A stretch of 64,000 nt of DNA, taken from the NCBI RefSeq assembly GCF_947504105.1, contig NZ_CANNGP010000007.1:62001-126000 (forward strand). Reading direction: 5' to 3'. This document shows, in pieces, positions 56,997 through 64,000 of the stretch. Below the pieces are notes generated by a model. That model did not search any database. It saw nothing but the letters and a program-made list of their open reading frames with translations, and was not told the origin of the DNA. Numbering within the stretch: the first letter of the stretch is position 1; every line of letters starts with the position of its first letter. The stretch is from an uncultured Tateyamaria sp. Lineage in GTDB: Bacteria; Pseudomonadota; Alphaproteobacteria; Rhodobacterales; Rhodobacteraceae. Made by a program: the position numbers and the translations under genes.

Positions 56997-58748
56997 ATGA
57001 CACGTCAAATGACCGGAGCGAAAATGGTCGTCCAAGCCCTCATCGATCAGGGTGTGGACACGGTATTCGGATATCCCGGTGGCGCTGTGCTACCGATTTA
57101 CGACGAAATCTTTCAGCAGAACTCGATCAAGCACATCTTGGTGCGCCATGAGCAAGGTGCGGTGCATGCCGCCGAAGGCTACGCGCGCGCGACAGGCAAA
57201 CCCGGCGTGTGCCTCGTCACCTCTGGCCCGGGTGCCACAAACGCCGTGACCGGTTTGACGGACGCATTGATGGATTCAATCCCGATCATCGTTCTGACAG
57301 GCCAGGTTCCTACATTCATGATCGGATCGGATGCGTTTCAGGAAGCGGATACGGTTGGCATCACCCGTCCCTGCACGAAACACAACTGGTTGGTGAAAGA
57401 AACCGACAGCCTGTCGGGCGTTATTCACGAAGCGTTTCATGTTGCGACTGCGGGCCGTCCAGGTCCGGTGTTGATCGACATTCCCAAGGATGTGCAATTT
57501 GCCACCGGCACCTACACCCCGCCCAAACCGTCGACCTCGCACTACCAACCGCAGGTCAAGGGCGACATGGAAGCGATCACTGAACTGGTTGCCGCCATCG
57601 AAACAGCCAAACGGCCAATTTTCTATACAGGCGGCGGGGTTATCAACTCTGGCCCCGGCGCCAGCCAATTGCTGCGTGAACTTGTGGATGCAACGGGTTT
57701 TCCGATCACATCAACCCTGATGGGGCTGGGATCCTACCCCGCCAGCGGCAAGCACTGGACAGGAATGCTTGGCATGCACGGCCTGTATGAAGCCAACATG
57801 GCGATGCACGATTGCGATCTGATGATCAACATCGGCGCACGTTTCGACGACAGGATTACCGGGCGCATCGATGCATTCAGCCCAAAGTCGAAGAAGGCGC
57901 ATATCGATATCGATCCATCGTCGATCAACAAAGTGATCAAGGCGGACATCCCGATTGTCGGAGATGTAGGGCACGTGTTGGAAGACATCCTGAAAGTATG
58001 GAAGTCGCGCGGCCGCAAGACCAATCAGGCCGCCATGGCCCAGTGGTGGTCCAAGATTGACGAATGGAAAGCGGTCGATTGCCTGAAGTTCAAACAAGAA
58101 GGCAAGACCATCAGGCCACAATACGCCCTTGCCCGGTTGGAAGCGCTTACGAAAGACCATGATCGCTACATCTGCACCGAGGTGGGCCAACATCAAATGT
58201 GGGCCGCGCAGTACCTGGGCTTCGAAGACCCAAACCGTTGGATGACATCCGGTGGGCTGGGCACAATGGGTTACGGCTTCCCGGCGTCGATTGGCGTACA
58301 GATGGGCCATCCGGAGGCATTGGTGATCAACGTTGCGGGTGAAGCATCCTGGCTGATGAACATGCAAGAGCTGGGCACCGCCATGCAATTCAATCTGCCG
58401 GTCAAGCAGTTCATCCTGAACAATGAACGCCTCGGTATGGTGCGCCAATGGCAAGAATTGCTTCACGGTGAACGCTATTCCCATTCATGGTCCGAGAGTC
58501 TGCCCGATTTCGTCAAACTGGCCGAAGCATTCGGAGCCAAGGGTATTATCTGTTCTGATCCTGACGATCTGGACGATGCGATCATGGAGATGATCACCCA
58601 TGATGGACCCGTGCTTTTTGACTGTCTGGTTGAGAAACACGAGAACTGTTTCCCCATGATCCCGTCGGGCAAGGCGCACAATGAGATGCTGTTGGGAGAA
58701 GCCGAAACCCAGGGTGTGATCGATGCAAAAGGCTCCGTGCTGGTGTAA
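56997..58748 (+). CDS. ilvB: Acetolactate (acetohydroxyacid) synthase large subunit
   Basis: TPP- and FAD-dependent enzyme making 2-acetolactate or 2-aceto-2-hydroxybutyrate, the first common step to valine, leucine and isoleucine. 583 residues. FGYPGGAVLPIYD near 22, RHEQGAVHAAEGYARA near 47 (active-site Glu), FAD-binding middle domain, and the C-terminal TPP region. Where the family has GDG, this has GEA with E449, followed by the conserved NN at 475-476 (ILNNERLGMVRQW). The start at 56997 is used because GGAG (56984-56987) fits; ATG 56961 just after the terminator is an alternative. Followed by ilvH; regulated by the attenuator upstream. Confidence 0.94.
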   Translation: MTRQMTGAKMVVQALIDQGVDTVFGYPGGAVLPIYDEIFQQNSIKHILVRHEQGAVHAAEGYARATGKPGVCLVTSGPGATNAVTGLTDALMDSIPIIVLTGQVPTFMIGSDAFQEADTVGITRPCTKHNWLVKETDSLSGVIHEAFHVATAGRPGPVLIDIPKDVQFATGTYTPPKPSTSHYQPQVKGDMEAITELVAAIETAKRPIFYTGGGVINSGPGASQLLRELVDATGFPITSTLMGLGSYPASGKHWTGMLGMHGLYEANMAMHDCDLMINIGARFDDRITGRIDAFSPKSKKAHIDIDPSSINKVIKADIPIVGDVGHVLEDILKVWKSRGRKTNQAAMAQWWSKIDEWKAVDCLKFKQEGKTIRPQYALARLEALTKDHDRYICTEVGQHQMWAAQYLGFEDPNRWMTSGGLGTMGYGFPASIGVQMGHPEALVINVAGEASWLMNMQELGTAMQFNLPVKQFILNNERLGMVRQWQELLHGERYSHSWSESLPDFVKLAEAFGAKGIICSDPDDLDDAIMEMITHDGPVLFDCLVEKHENCFPMIPSGKAHNEMLLGEAETQGVIDAKGSVLV

Positions 58749-58819
58749 CGCGCCGTTTCTTTAAAAGAGAACGGGACGGAACTTCCCAAGTTTCGGCTGA
58801 CGACAAGGAAAAGACTGAC

Positions 58820-59380
58820 ATGTCCGCACTCAAAATCAAAAAAGGCTCCACCAGCCACTCCGCTTATAACCTACGTCCTACCTTTTCGGACGTGGAAGAG
58901 CGGCACACCCTCGCGGTACTGGTCGAAAACGAACCGGGGGTTCTAGCCCGTGTCATCGGTTTGTTTTCTGGTCGTGGCTACAACATCGAAAGCCTGACGG
59001 TCGCAGAAGTGGATCATACCGGCCATCTGTCCCGCATCACCATCGTGACTGCAGGCACGCCGCAAGTGATAGAACAGATCAAGGCGCAGCTGGGCCGGAT
59101 CGTGTCCGTGCACGAAGTGCACGACCTTACGGTTGAGGGACCATCGGTAGAGCGTGAGCTCGCCATGTTCAAAGTCGCCGGTCAAGGCGACAAACGTGTC
59201 GAGGCGTTGCGTCTGGCCGATATTTTCCGTGCCAACGTTGTCGACAGCACTCTAGAAAGCTTTATTTTCGAGATTACGGGCGCGCCGGACAAGATTGATG
59301 CCTTTGCCGACCTGATGCACCCGCTCGGACTGGTTGAAGTCGCGCGAACCGGGGTTGCCGCCCTACCCCGCGGCGACTAG
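58820..59380 (+). CDS. ilvH: Acetolactate synthase small regulatory subunit
   Basis: 186 residues. Confers valine feedback inhibition on the large subunit. N-terminal extension (about 1-30) then an ACT domain (HTLAVLVENEPGVLARVIGLFSGRGYNIESLTVAEVDHTGHLSRITI near 32-77) and a C-terminal domain. The glycine-rich turn NEPGVLARVIGLFSGRGYNI is diagnostic. AAGGAAAAG precedes ATG 58820, 71 bp after ilvB. Its stop overlaps the convergent XRE gene by 4 bp. Confidence 0.94.
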   Translation: MSALKIKKGSTSHSAYNLRPTFSDVEERHTLAVLVENEPGVLARVIGLFSGRGYNIESLTVAEVDHTGHLSRITIVTAGTPQVIEQIKAQLGRIVSVHEVHDLTVEGPSVERELAMFKVAGQGDKRVEALRLADIFRANVVDSTLESFIFEITGAPDKIDAFADLMHPLGLVEVARTGVAALPRGD

Positions 59381-60174
59381 GCAAAGGGTTCGCCCACTTT
59401 CAACAATCGCTTCTGATAAGGCGTCAGATCGTCAACCGTGCAATACCCCGATGCACGTGCTGCGGCTTTTGCAGTGCCAAAGTCACGGCCAAGATGTTCG
59501 TAGATCATGCGTACGACGCGGTCGTTGCTCAGCGTCTCTTGCGTGGTACGCGCGACATAGCCAACCCATACATTGTTTTCAAAAGATGTCACCCGACTTA
59601 GGTAGTTAAACGACGCGGTATGAGATCCGCGACGGGAAATCAGAGCGCTTACACCGTCTTCTTGACGCAAAACTAAACCACGAAATTCGCGCGCTTGCCT
59701 GGTCACAGGCATACCCTGAACACTCAGCGCTGCGCGGGTCTCGTAACCGCGCACTATGGTCGCACCGTTATCTCTGAATACCCGCACAAGTCCCGTAACG
59801 TACCTATCGGGATCCAGAAAACTGGCTCTGACGAAACGATAAAATCCGCTTGGAAAGATCAGTTCATCAATCAACCCGACCCCCGCTCCGACAAAATCCT
59901 TGAGAGAGGGGCCGGTGAGTGGATCAGATCCAGACATGATGTTTTGAACGGGCTCAAGCAGAACACGAGCGTCAACGTCAAAGAAGTCGCAAATCCGCGC
60001 CAAAACATCCGGTCGCGGGAAGCTTTCCCCAGACAGATAGCGATTGAATTGAGTTCGGTTGATGCCCAGTTGACGCGATAGTTCGGAAATGGATGGATAG
60101 CCTTCGGCAAGAATCCGCAGATTTTGACCGAACATACTGCGCAATTCCGCCGGTGATCTACGCATTTCTGGCAT
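59377..60174 (-). CDS. XRE-family transcriptional regulator
   Basis: 265 residues. The N-terminal HTH (about 10-65) has NLRILAEGYPSISELSRQLGINRTQFNRYLSGESFPRPDVLARI, the Xre-type fold with the recognition helix. The C-terminal 190 residues are an effector-like domain of unknown type (FYRFVRASFLDPDRYV, RVFRDNGATIVRGYETRAAL). A regulatory role is likely, target unknown. The start at 60174 (MPEMRRSPAE) is used because the frame to 60261 lacks a ribosome site; ATG 60165 is also possible. It converges on ilvH with a 4-bp overlap. Confidence 0.85.
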   Translation of the reverse strand: MPEMRRSPAELRSMFGQNLRILAEGYPSISELSRQLGINRTQFNRYLSGESFPRPDVLARICDFFDVDARVLLEPVQNIMSGSDPLTGPSLKDFVGAGVGLIDELIFPSGFYRFVRASFLDPDRYVTGLVRVFRDNGATIVRGYETRAALSVQGMPVTRQAREFRGLVLRQEDGVSALISRRGSHTASFNYLSRVTSFENNVWVGYVARTTQETLSNDRVVRMIYEHLGRDFGTAKAAARASGYCTVDDLTPYQKRLLKVGEPFA

Positions 60175-60400
60175 ATTCGTCTCTTCGTTCAATGCTCGGA
60201 TCGAAATACAAATCGTTAACCCGACGCCAATCAGAGCCGCCCGCCCAGATAATGACGCCACTTCGCATCAACAGTGACGCAAAACCGCACCTGCACGATA
60301 CCGCTGCAGACACAAAATGCAAGCGAACGTTACCGACTTAGTCATGTCGCAAATGTCTAGAATTGAGTTTGATAAAAGATGTCTAACTCTGGGTACAGCA

Positions 60401-60763
60401 ATGATTGGTGTCATACTTTGGAGCGATCCAAAAACTGAGAAGGCGGTCATCTGGTGCGAGGATCACGGCGACCTCGCGTATTTGTCGCGAAACGACTGCA
60501 CTACAATACCTGACGTCTTTTTTGATGTCGGAGACATGGTTGAATTCGACGCCTTCGCGGAACGCAATCTACGCAAAGTAAGCAGTGCGCGCTTGTTGCG
60601 CCAAAGCCTTGGCACCACCCTACCCGATAGCCTGCATCAAGTCCGAAGTGAGAAACGCGCACTTGTTGATGTCGCCGACTCGGCTGAGATCATTCCATTC
60701 CGCCTCAATGCCAAGGCCCGCACCATTCCGGCCGGGATGTCCCAACAACTGCGCCGAGGCTGA
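60401..60763 (+). CDS. Short protein of unknown function (120 aa)
   Basis: MIGVILWSDPKTEKAVIWCEDHGDLAYLSRN, with beta-type strands and FFDVGDMVEFDAFAERNLRKV, then a variable tail. The pattern suggests a small beta-barrel or cold-shock-like fold that occurs in related bacteria, but I cannot name it. The frame is open from 60317, so starts at 60344 (MSQMSRIEF) or 60401 are possible; 60401 is given because it matches the conserved-looking part. Divergent from the XRE gene, 226 bp apart. No Shine-Dalgarno was convincing. Confidence 0.6.
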   Translation: MIGVILWSDPKTEKAVIWCEDHGDLAYLSRNDCTTIPDVFFDVGDMVEFDAFAERNLRKVSSARLLRQSLGTTLPDSLHQVRSEKRALVDVADSAEIIPFRLNAKARTIPAGMSQQLRRG

Positions 60764-60866
60764 GCCGCAGGCAACATGTCGGGTACGGCAAAAATCTGTC
60801 GAAAATCCACGCACCCATTTGGCTACGACCAATACCCTTGCGTCATAAGACATATGAGGAATGCGA

Positions 60867-62021
60867 ATGGACGCTACAGACCTGAACGCAGTGCGCCGTC
60901 CGATTTCGTCTGCGCACGGCCTGCCGAATGAACACTACATCGATCAAGCGGTGTTCGAGGAAGAGCGCCACGCACTGTTAATGACAGGCTGGTCTGGTTT
61001 GGCCGTTGCGGCCGATATTCCAACCACCGGAGACGCGGTACCGGTCACATTTCTGGATATGCCACTGCTTTTGATCAGGGACAAGGCAGGTGCTGTTCGC
61101 GTGTTTCACAACATCTGCCGTCATCGTGGGATGATCCTGGTCGACGCGGCGCGCAAGATCGAGGGTGCCATTCGCTGCCCCTACCACAGCTGGTGCTACT
61201 CGACGGAAGGTCGTTTGGTTTCAACGCCACATGTTGGCGGACCGGGTCAGAATACCGCTGACGGTATCGACAAATCGCTGCTCGGGCTCATAGAAGTGCG
61301 CAGCTATGTTTGGATGGATGTCATCTGGATCAATCTGTCCGGCGAAGCGCAACCCTTTGAAGAGGCCAACGCAGACTTGCTGGCACGCTGGGCTGAGTTC
61401 GACAAACCCTTGTATCACGGCGGCGCAGACAGCCATTTTCAACTCTCCGTAAACTGCAACTGGAAGCTTGCAGTCGAGAACTATTGCGAGAGCTATCACC
61501 TGCCTTGGGTGCACCCGGACTTGAACGTGTACTCGCGGCTCGAGGATCACTACCACATCGAAGCACCAAGCCGATATTCTGGCCAGGGCACGCTCGTTTA
61601 CCGGCAATTGAAAGGGGACGACGGCCATACCTTCCCCGATTTCGCGGGGTTGAGCGACAAGTGGGACACCGCAGCCGAATACATCACAGCCTACCCAAAC
61701 GTGCTGCTGGGTGTGCATCGTGATCACGCCTTTGCCATCATATTGGTCCCGCAAGCACCGGGCCGAACAGTCGAGAACATTCACCTCTACTACGCGCAAC
61801 CTGATACCGATCCTGCTTTGCGCGCCCGCAATACGAAGCTGTGGAAGCAAGTGTTCGAAGAAGACATTTTTGTTGTGGAAGGCATGCAACATGGGCGCCA
61901 AACGCCAATGTTTGACGGCGGCCGTTTCTCGCCTGCCATGGATGGACCAACGCACCTGTTCCACAGTTGGGTCGCCGAACAGATGATGGCCCACCGCGCG
62001 GTCGTCGACGCTGCTGAATGA
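60867..62021 (+). CDS. Rieske non-haem iron oxygenase, alpha subunit
   Basis: 384 residues. N-terminal Rieske [2Fe-2S] domain with C84, H86 (CRHRGM) and C104, H107 (CPYHSW). C-terminal catalytic domain with the mononuclear iron ligands H211 and H216 in ENYCESYHLPWVH. Family members hydroxylate aromatics or demethylate betaines and related amines using a reductase partner; the substrate is not settled. The start at 60867 is used because GAGGA (60856-60860) is 6 bp upstream, while ATG 60861 directly abuts it. Overlaps the small gene downstream by 4 bp. Confidence 0.92.
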   Translation: MDATDLNAVRRPISSAHGLPNEHYIDQAVFEEERHALLMTGWSGLAVAADIPTTGDAVPVTFLDMPLLLIRDKAGAVRVFHNICRHRGMILVDAARKIEGAIRCPYHSWCYSTEGRLVSTPHVGGPGQNTADGIDKSLLGLIEVRSYVWMDVIWINLSGEAQPFEEANADLLARWAEFDKPLYHGGADSHFQLSVNCNWKLAVENYCESYHLPWVHPDLNVYSRLEDHYHIEAPSRYSGQGTLVYRQLKGDDGHTFPDFAGLSDKWDTAAEYITAYPNVLLGVHRDHAFAIILVPQAPGRTVENIHLYYAQPDTDPALRARNTKLWKQVFEEDIFVVEGMQHGRQTPMFDGGRFSPAMDGPTHLFHSWVAEQMMAHRAVVDAAE

Positions 62022-62239
62022 ACAACGATCTGGAGCAGCGCGTTCTCGCAGCACATATCGAAGGGAAACGCTCAGATCTGGTCAGTCTGTATCAAGAGGC
62101 GGCAGCAGCGGCACCGTCCAAGGATGAGTACGCCTTCTTCCTGACGCAAGCATACGTCTTTGCCTTGGAAACAGCACATCCCGATGCACCTGTTTTGCGG
62201 GACCTTCTGGTTCAGATGGAACGCGAAACGCCGCTTTAG
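62018..62239 (+). CDS. Small protein coupled to the Rieske oxygenase (73 aa)
   Basis: 73 residues. MNNDLEQRVLAAHIEGKRSDLVSLYQEAAAAAPSKDEYAFFLTQAYVFALETAH is predicted to be helical. Its start overlaps the Rieske stop by 4 bp, so it is translationally coupled and probably an accessory of the oxygenase (for example for folding or assembly), but no domain is recognised. It converges on the DUF2189 gene with a 4-bp overlap. Confidence 0.72.
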   Translation: MNNDLEQRVLAAHIEGKRSDLVSLYQEAAAAAPSKDEYAFFLTQAYVFALETAHPDAPVLRDLLVQMERETPL

Positions 62240-63024
62240 CGAGCGCCTGCCGCCATCTGCGCATAGACGTGCCAGGATGCATGGCCCAGCCACGGCAGCA
62301 CGATCACAAGCCCCAGCAAGCCAGGCAGCATCGCCAGACAAAGCAAAACCACGATCACGACCGCCCACGAAAGCATCGGGACCATGTGGGCTTGGACATG
62401 ACCCCAACTGGCGAGGATAGCCGTCATGTAATCAACCTCACGCGCGAGCAGAAGCGGCAAACCCAACACGCACATCGCAAAGAAGATAAATGCAAAAAAC
62501 CCGCCCACGACGGTCCCAAGCGCTATCATCATCAAGCCGTCAGGGCTCAGGAACACATTAAGCGACGTGGTCACGTTCACCATCGGTTTAAGCCCCAGAA
62601 ACAATGCAAAAATCATGTGACCCAGAAAGAACCAGAACAGCAACGCAACCACCATCAGCATCGACAACCAGGGCAGTTGTCGGCCACGCTCAGCGCGCAG
62701 TTGCCCAAGGATAGAACCGATGCCAGCGGGCTGGTCCATCCCGATCCGGCGCGAGACTTCGTAGGTTCCAAGTGCGCAAAATGGAGCGACCAGCGGAAAT
62801 CCAAAAACCGCTAGGATCAGCCAAAAGGTGTGACCGGCCCACAGGGTTAGGCCAATCAATCCCCACCCCGCCAAGACAGAGGCACACCCCGTCAAAAGGC
62901 CGAAGCCCGGTGCCGTGCGAAAATCTGCCCAGCCTGATGACAGCGCGTGACGAATGAAGTCGGAGCGCGGCGCGTTAAAAGGTGGAACACCCGCAGGGAG
63001 GCTCGGATACGGGTTCGCTTCCAT
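62236..63024 (-). CDS. DUF2189 membrane protein
   Basis: 262 residues. Hydrophilic N-terminus (MEANPYPSLPAGVPPFNAPRSD), then about six hydrophobic segments, with the DUF2189-like stretches GYEVSRRI-type (TYEVSRRIGMDQP near 85) and LLWFFLGHMIFALFLG near 132. The family has no defined function. Its ATG at 63024 overlaps the amidase stop by one base (TGATG), so the genes are coupled. ATG 63063 would also be in frame but lies inside the amidase gene. Confidence 0.83.
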   Translation of the reverse strand: MEANPYPSLPAGVPPFNAPRSDFIRHALSSGWADFRTAPGFGLLTGCASVLAGWGLIGLTLWAGHTFWLILAVFGFPLVAPFCALGTYEVSRRIGMDQPAGIGSILGQLRAERGRQLPWLSMLMVVALLFWFFLGHMIFALFLGLKPMVNVTTSLNVFLSPDGLMMIALGTVVGGFFAFIFFAMCVLGLPLLLAREVDYMTAILASWGHVQAHMVPMLSWAVVIVVLLCLAMLPGLLGLVIVLPWLGHASWHVYAQMAAGAR

Positions 63025-64000
63025 CAGGTTAGACCCTCCATTCCGGGACGGCGCGCAGGCCAATCAGTCATAAGGTGCCACGCCTGTGCCAATCGCAACA
63101 AGAGTGCATCACTGCCCCGCCGTCCAATAAGCTGCACCCCCATGGGCAGATCGTGCGGACCGCCGAAACCAGCAGGCACGCACACAACAGGAAGACCCAA
63201 TAAACTTGCGGGCACCACAACCTCCATCCAGCGGTGATACGTATCCATCTTTGTGCCAGCCAACTCTCGCGGCCAGTCAATGGCCACGTCGAACGGCCAC
63301 ATCTGCGCTGACGGCAGCGCAAGCACATCATATTGCTCGAACAATGTCGTGGCAGTCTTGAACCACTCCGATCTTACCGCACTCGCCCGATGTACCTCCA
63401 TCGCAGACATGGCAAGGCCGCGTTCGACCTCCCATATGGCTGCCGCTTTCAACTGATCGCGCTTGGCCGGGTCTGCATGCAGAGTACCGAGGCTGCCCGA
63501 CACGGCCCAACTGCGCAGCGTGATCCAAGACAACCAGATTGCGTCACGATCGAAGGGGGCAGGCAGAAGGTCGACAGTGATCCCCAGCCCTTCCATCTGC
63601 GTCAGCGCGGCAGTGCACAGGTCCAGCACGCCGGCTTCCATCGGCAGCGCGCCGTCCCAAGCGCCAAGCCAGCCAATCCGAAGCCCGTCCGCACCACCAC
63701 CGATTTGCGGCAAGGTAGGCGGGGCATCCATGCCATGTGGCTGGCGTGGATCGGACCCCGCCATGGTATCAAGCAGAGCCGCCAGATCAGACGGGGTCCG
63801 CGCCATCGGCCCGTTGGTCGCCAGTTGGTGCAGAAAACTGTCCCCCATAGGCTCCGATGGAACGAACCCCCAGCTGGGCCTCATCCCGTACACATTGTTC
63901 CATCCCGCCGGGTTGCGCAGGGATCCCATCATATCAGAGCCGTCAGCGACACTCAGCATTCCGGTCGCCAAGGCGGCGCCTGCCCCTCCGGACGACCCGC
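63024..64000 (-). CDS. Amidase (5' part outside window)
   Basis: The C-terminal about 325 residues of an amidase-signature enzyme. The frame is open to the right edge: the reading across 63971-64000 gives GSSGGAGAALATG, continuous with the visible part, so the amidase signature with the catalytic serine straddles the edge. Visible: GSDMMGSLRNPAGWNNVYGMRPS, and a C-terminal LPMGVQLIGRRGSDALLLRLAQA, typical of the family. The Ser-cisSer-Lys lysine lies upstream, outside the window. Substrate unknown; GatA-like sequences also include nonspecific amidases. Stop overlaps the start of the DUF2189 gene. Confidence 0.9.
   Translation of the reverse strand, partial: GSSGGAGAALATGMLSVADGSDMMGSLRNPAGWNNVYGMRPSWGFVPSEPMGDSFLHQLATNGPMARTPSDLAALLDTMAGSDPRQPHGMDAPPTLPQIGGGADGLRIGWLGAWDGALPMEAGVLDLCTAALTQMEGLGITVDLLPAPFDRDAIWLSWITLRSWAVSGSLGTLHADPAKRDQLKAAAIWEVERGLAMSAMEVHRASAVRSEWFKTATTLFEQYDVLALPSAQMWPFDVAIDWPRELAGTKMDTYHRWMEVVVPASLLGLPVVCVPAGFGGPHDLPMGVQLIGRRGSDALLLRLAQAWHLMTDWPARRPGMEGLT

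Overview
The window reads as a GC-rich chromosomal segment of an alphaproteobacterium, most likely Rhodobacterales (Roseobacter type). Pointers are a single-cysteine DksA, a TRAP transporter paired with a Cache-type NarL two-component system, two dimethylglycine-dehydrogenase-like GcvT flavoproteins, DUF2927, DUF2852 and DUF2189 proteins, and secreted RTX/Hint proteins. No taxonomic search was possible. There is no rRNA operon, insertion sequence, prophage or CRISPR array; one tRNA gene, tRNA-Leu(CAA), is present.

Layout: 1-4630 is the end of an oligopeptide/dipeptide ABC importer operon (permease, permease, fused double ATPase). 4631-14583 is housekeeping: lytic transglycosylase, ssb, a PPOX flavoprotein, aroK-aroB, a small membrane protein, an exported protein, xerD, an atypical metallophosphoesterase, a CorC/HlyC protein and a membrane LytTR regulator. 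14738-20049 holds two head-to-head FAD/GcvT demethylating-dehydrogenase paralogues. 20086-28750 holds a MobA-like nucleotidyltransferase and two paralogous secreted proteins with RTX repeats and a C-terminal Hint domain (625 and 1960 aa). About 970 bp without a convincing gene follows, then tRNA-Leu.

29899-33430 carries a VTT membrane protein, DsbB, an Lrp-type regulator, and divergent arginase and ornithine cyclodeaminase genes (arginine to ornithine to proline). 33715-40648 carries dksA, a MoxR ATPase and VWA protein separated by a GNAT, a DUF2927 lipoprotein and a 56-aa membrane protein, then a cytochrome P450 and an M48 protease. 40733-48823 carries a PIN protein translationally coupled to an RlmI-like methyltransferase, a lipoprotein, glnE, a YbaK-type deacylase, DUF2852 and RDD membrane proteins, and the Bpt aminoacyl-tRNA-protein transferase. 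48981-55887 is a TakP-like TRAP transporter divergent from a histidine kinase/response regulator pair. 55936-59380 holds an MCP-like protein and ilvB-ilvH, preceded by a leader-peptide attenuator. 59377-64000 holds an XRE regulator, a short conserved-type protein, a Rieske oxygenase with a small partner, a DUF2189 membrane protein and the C-terminal part of an amidase cut by the window edge.

Best regulatory signals: (1) an ilv attenuator at 56863-56960 with a leader peptide rich in Leu/Val/Ile codons, an antiterminator pairing and a terminator; (2) a perfect 9-bp inverted repeat (TGCGTAGAA/TTCTACGCA) between the TRAP operon and its two-component system, with a third half-site by the kinase start; (3) an inverted repeat between the Lrp gene and arginase. 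Most interesting protein observations are the Hint/RTX pair with a two-unit super-repeat, the metallophosphoesterase lacking its first metal motif, the P450 lacking the I-helix acid/Thr pair, and the MoxR-VWA cluster. I did not find a clearly undescribed multi-gene system; the candidates are ranked in the findings.
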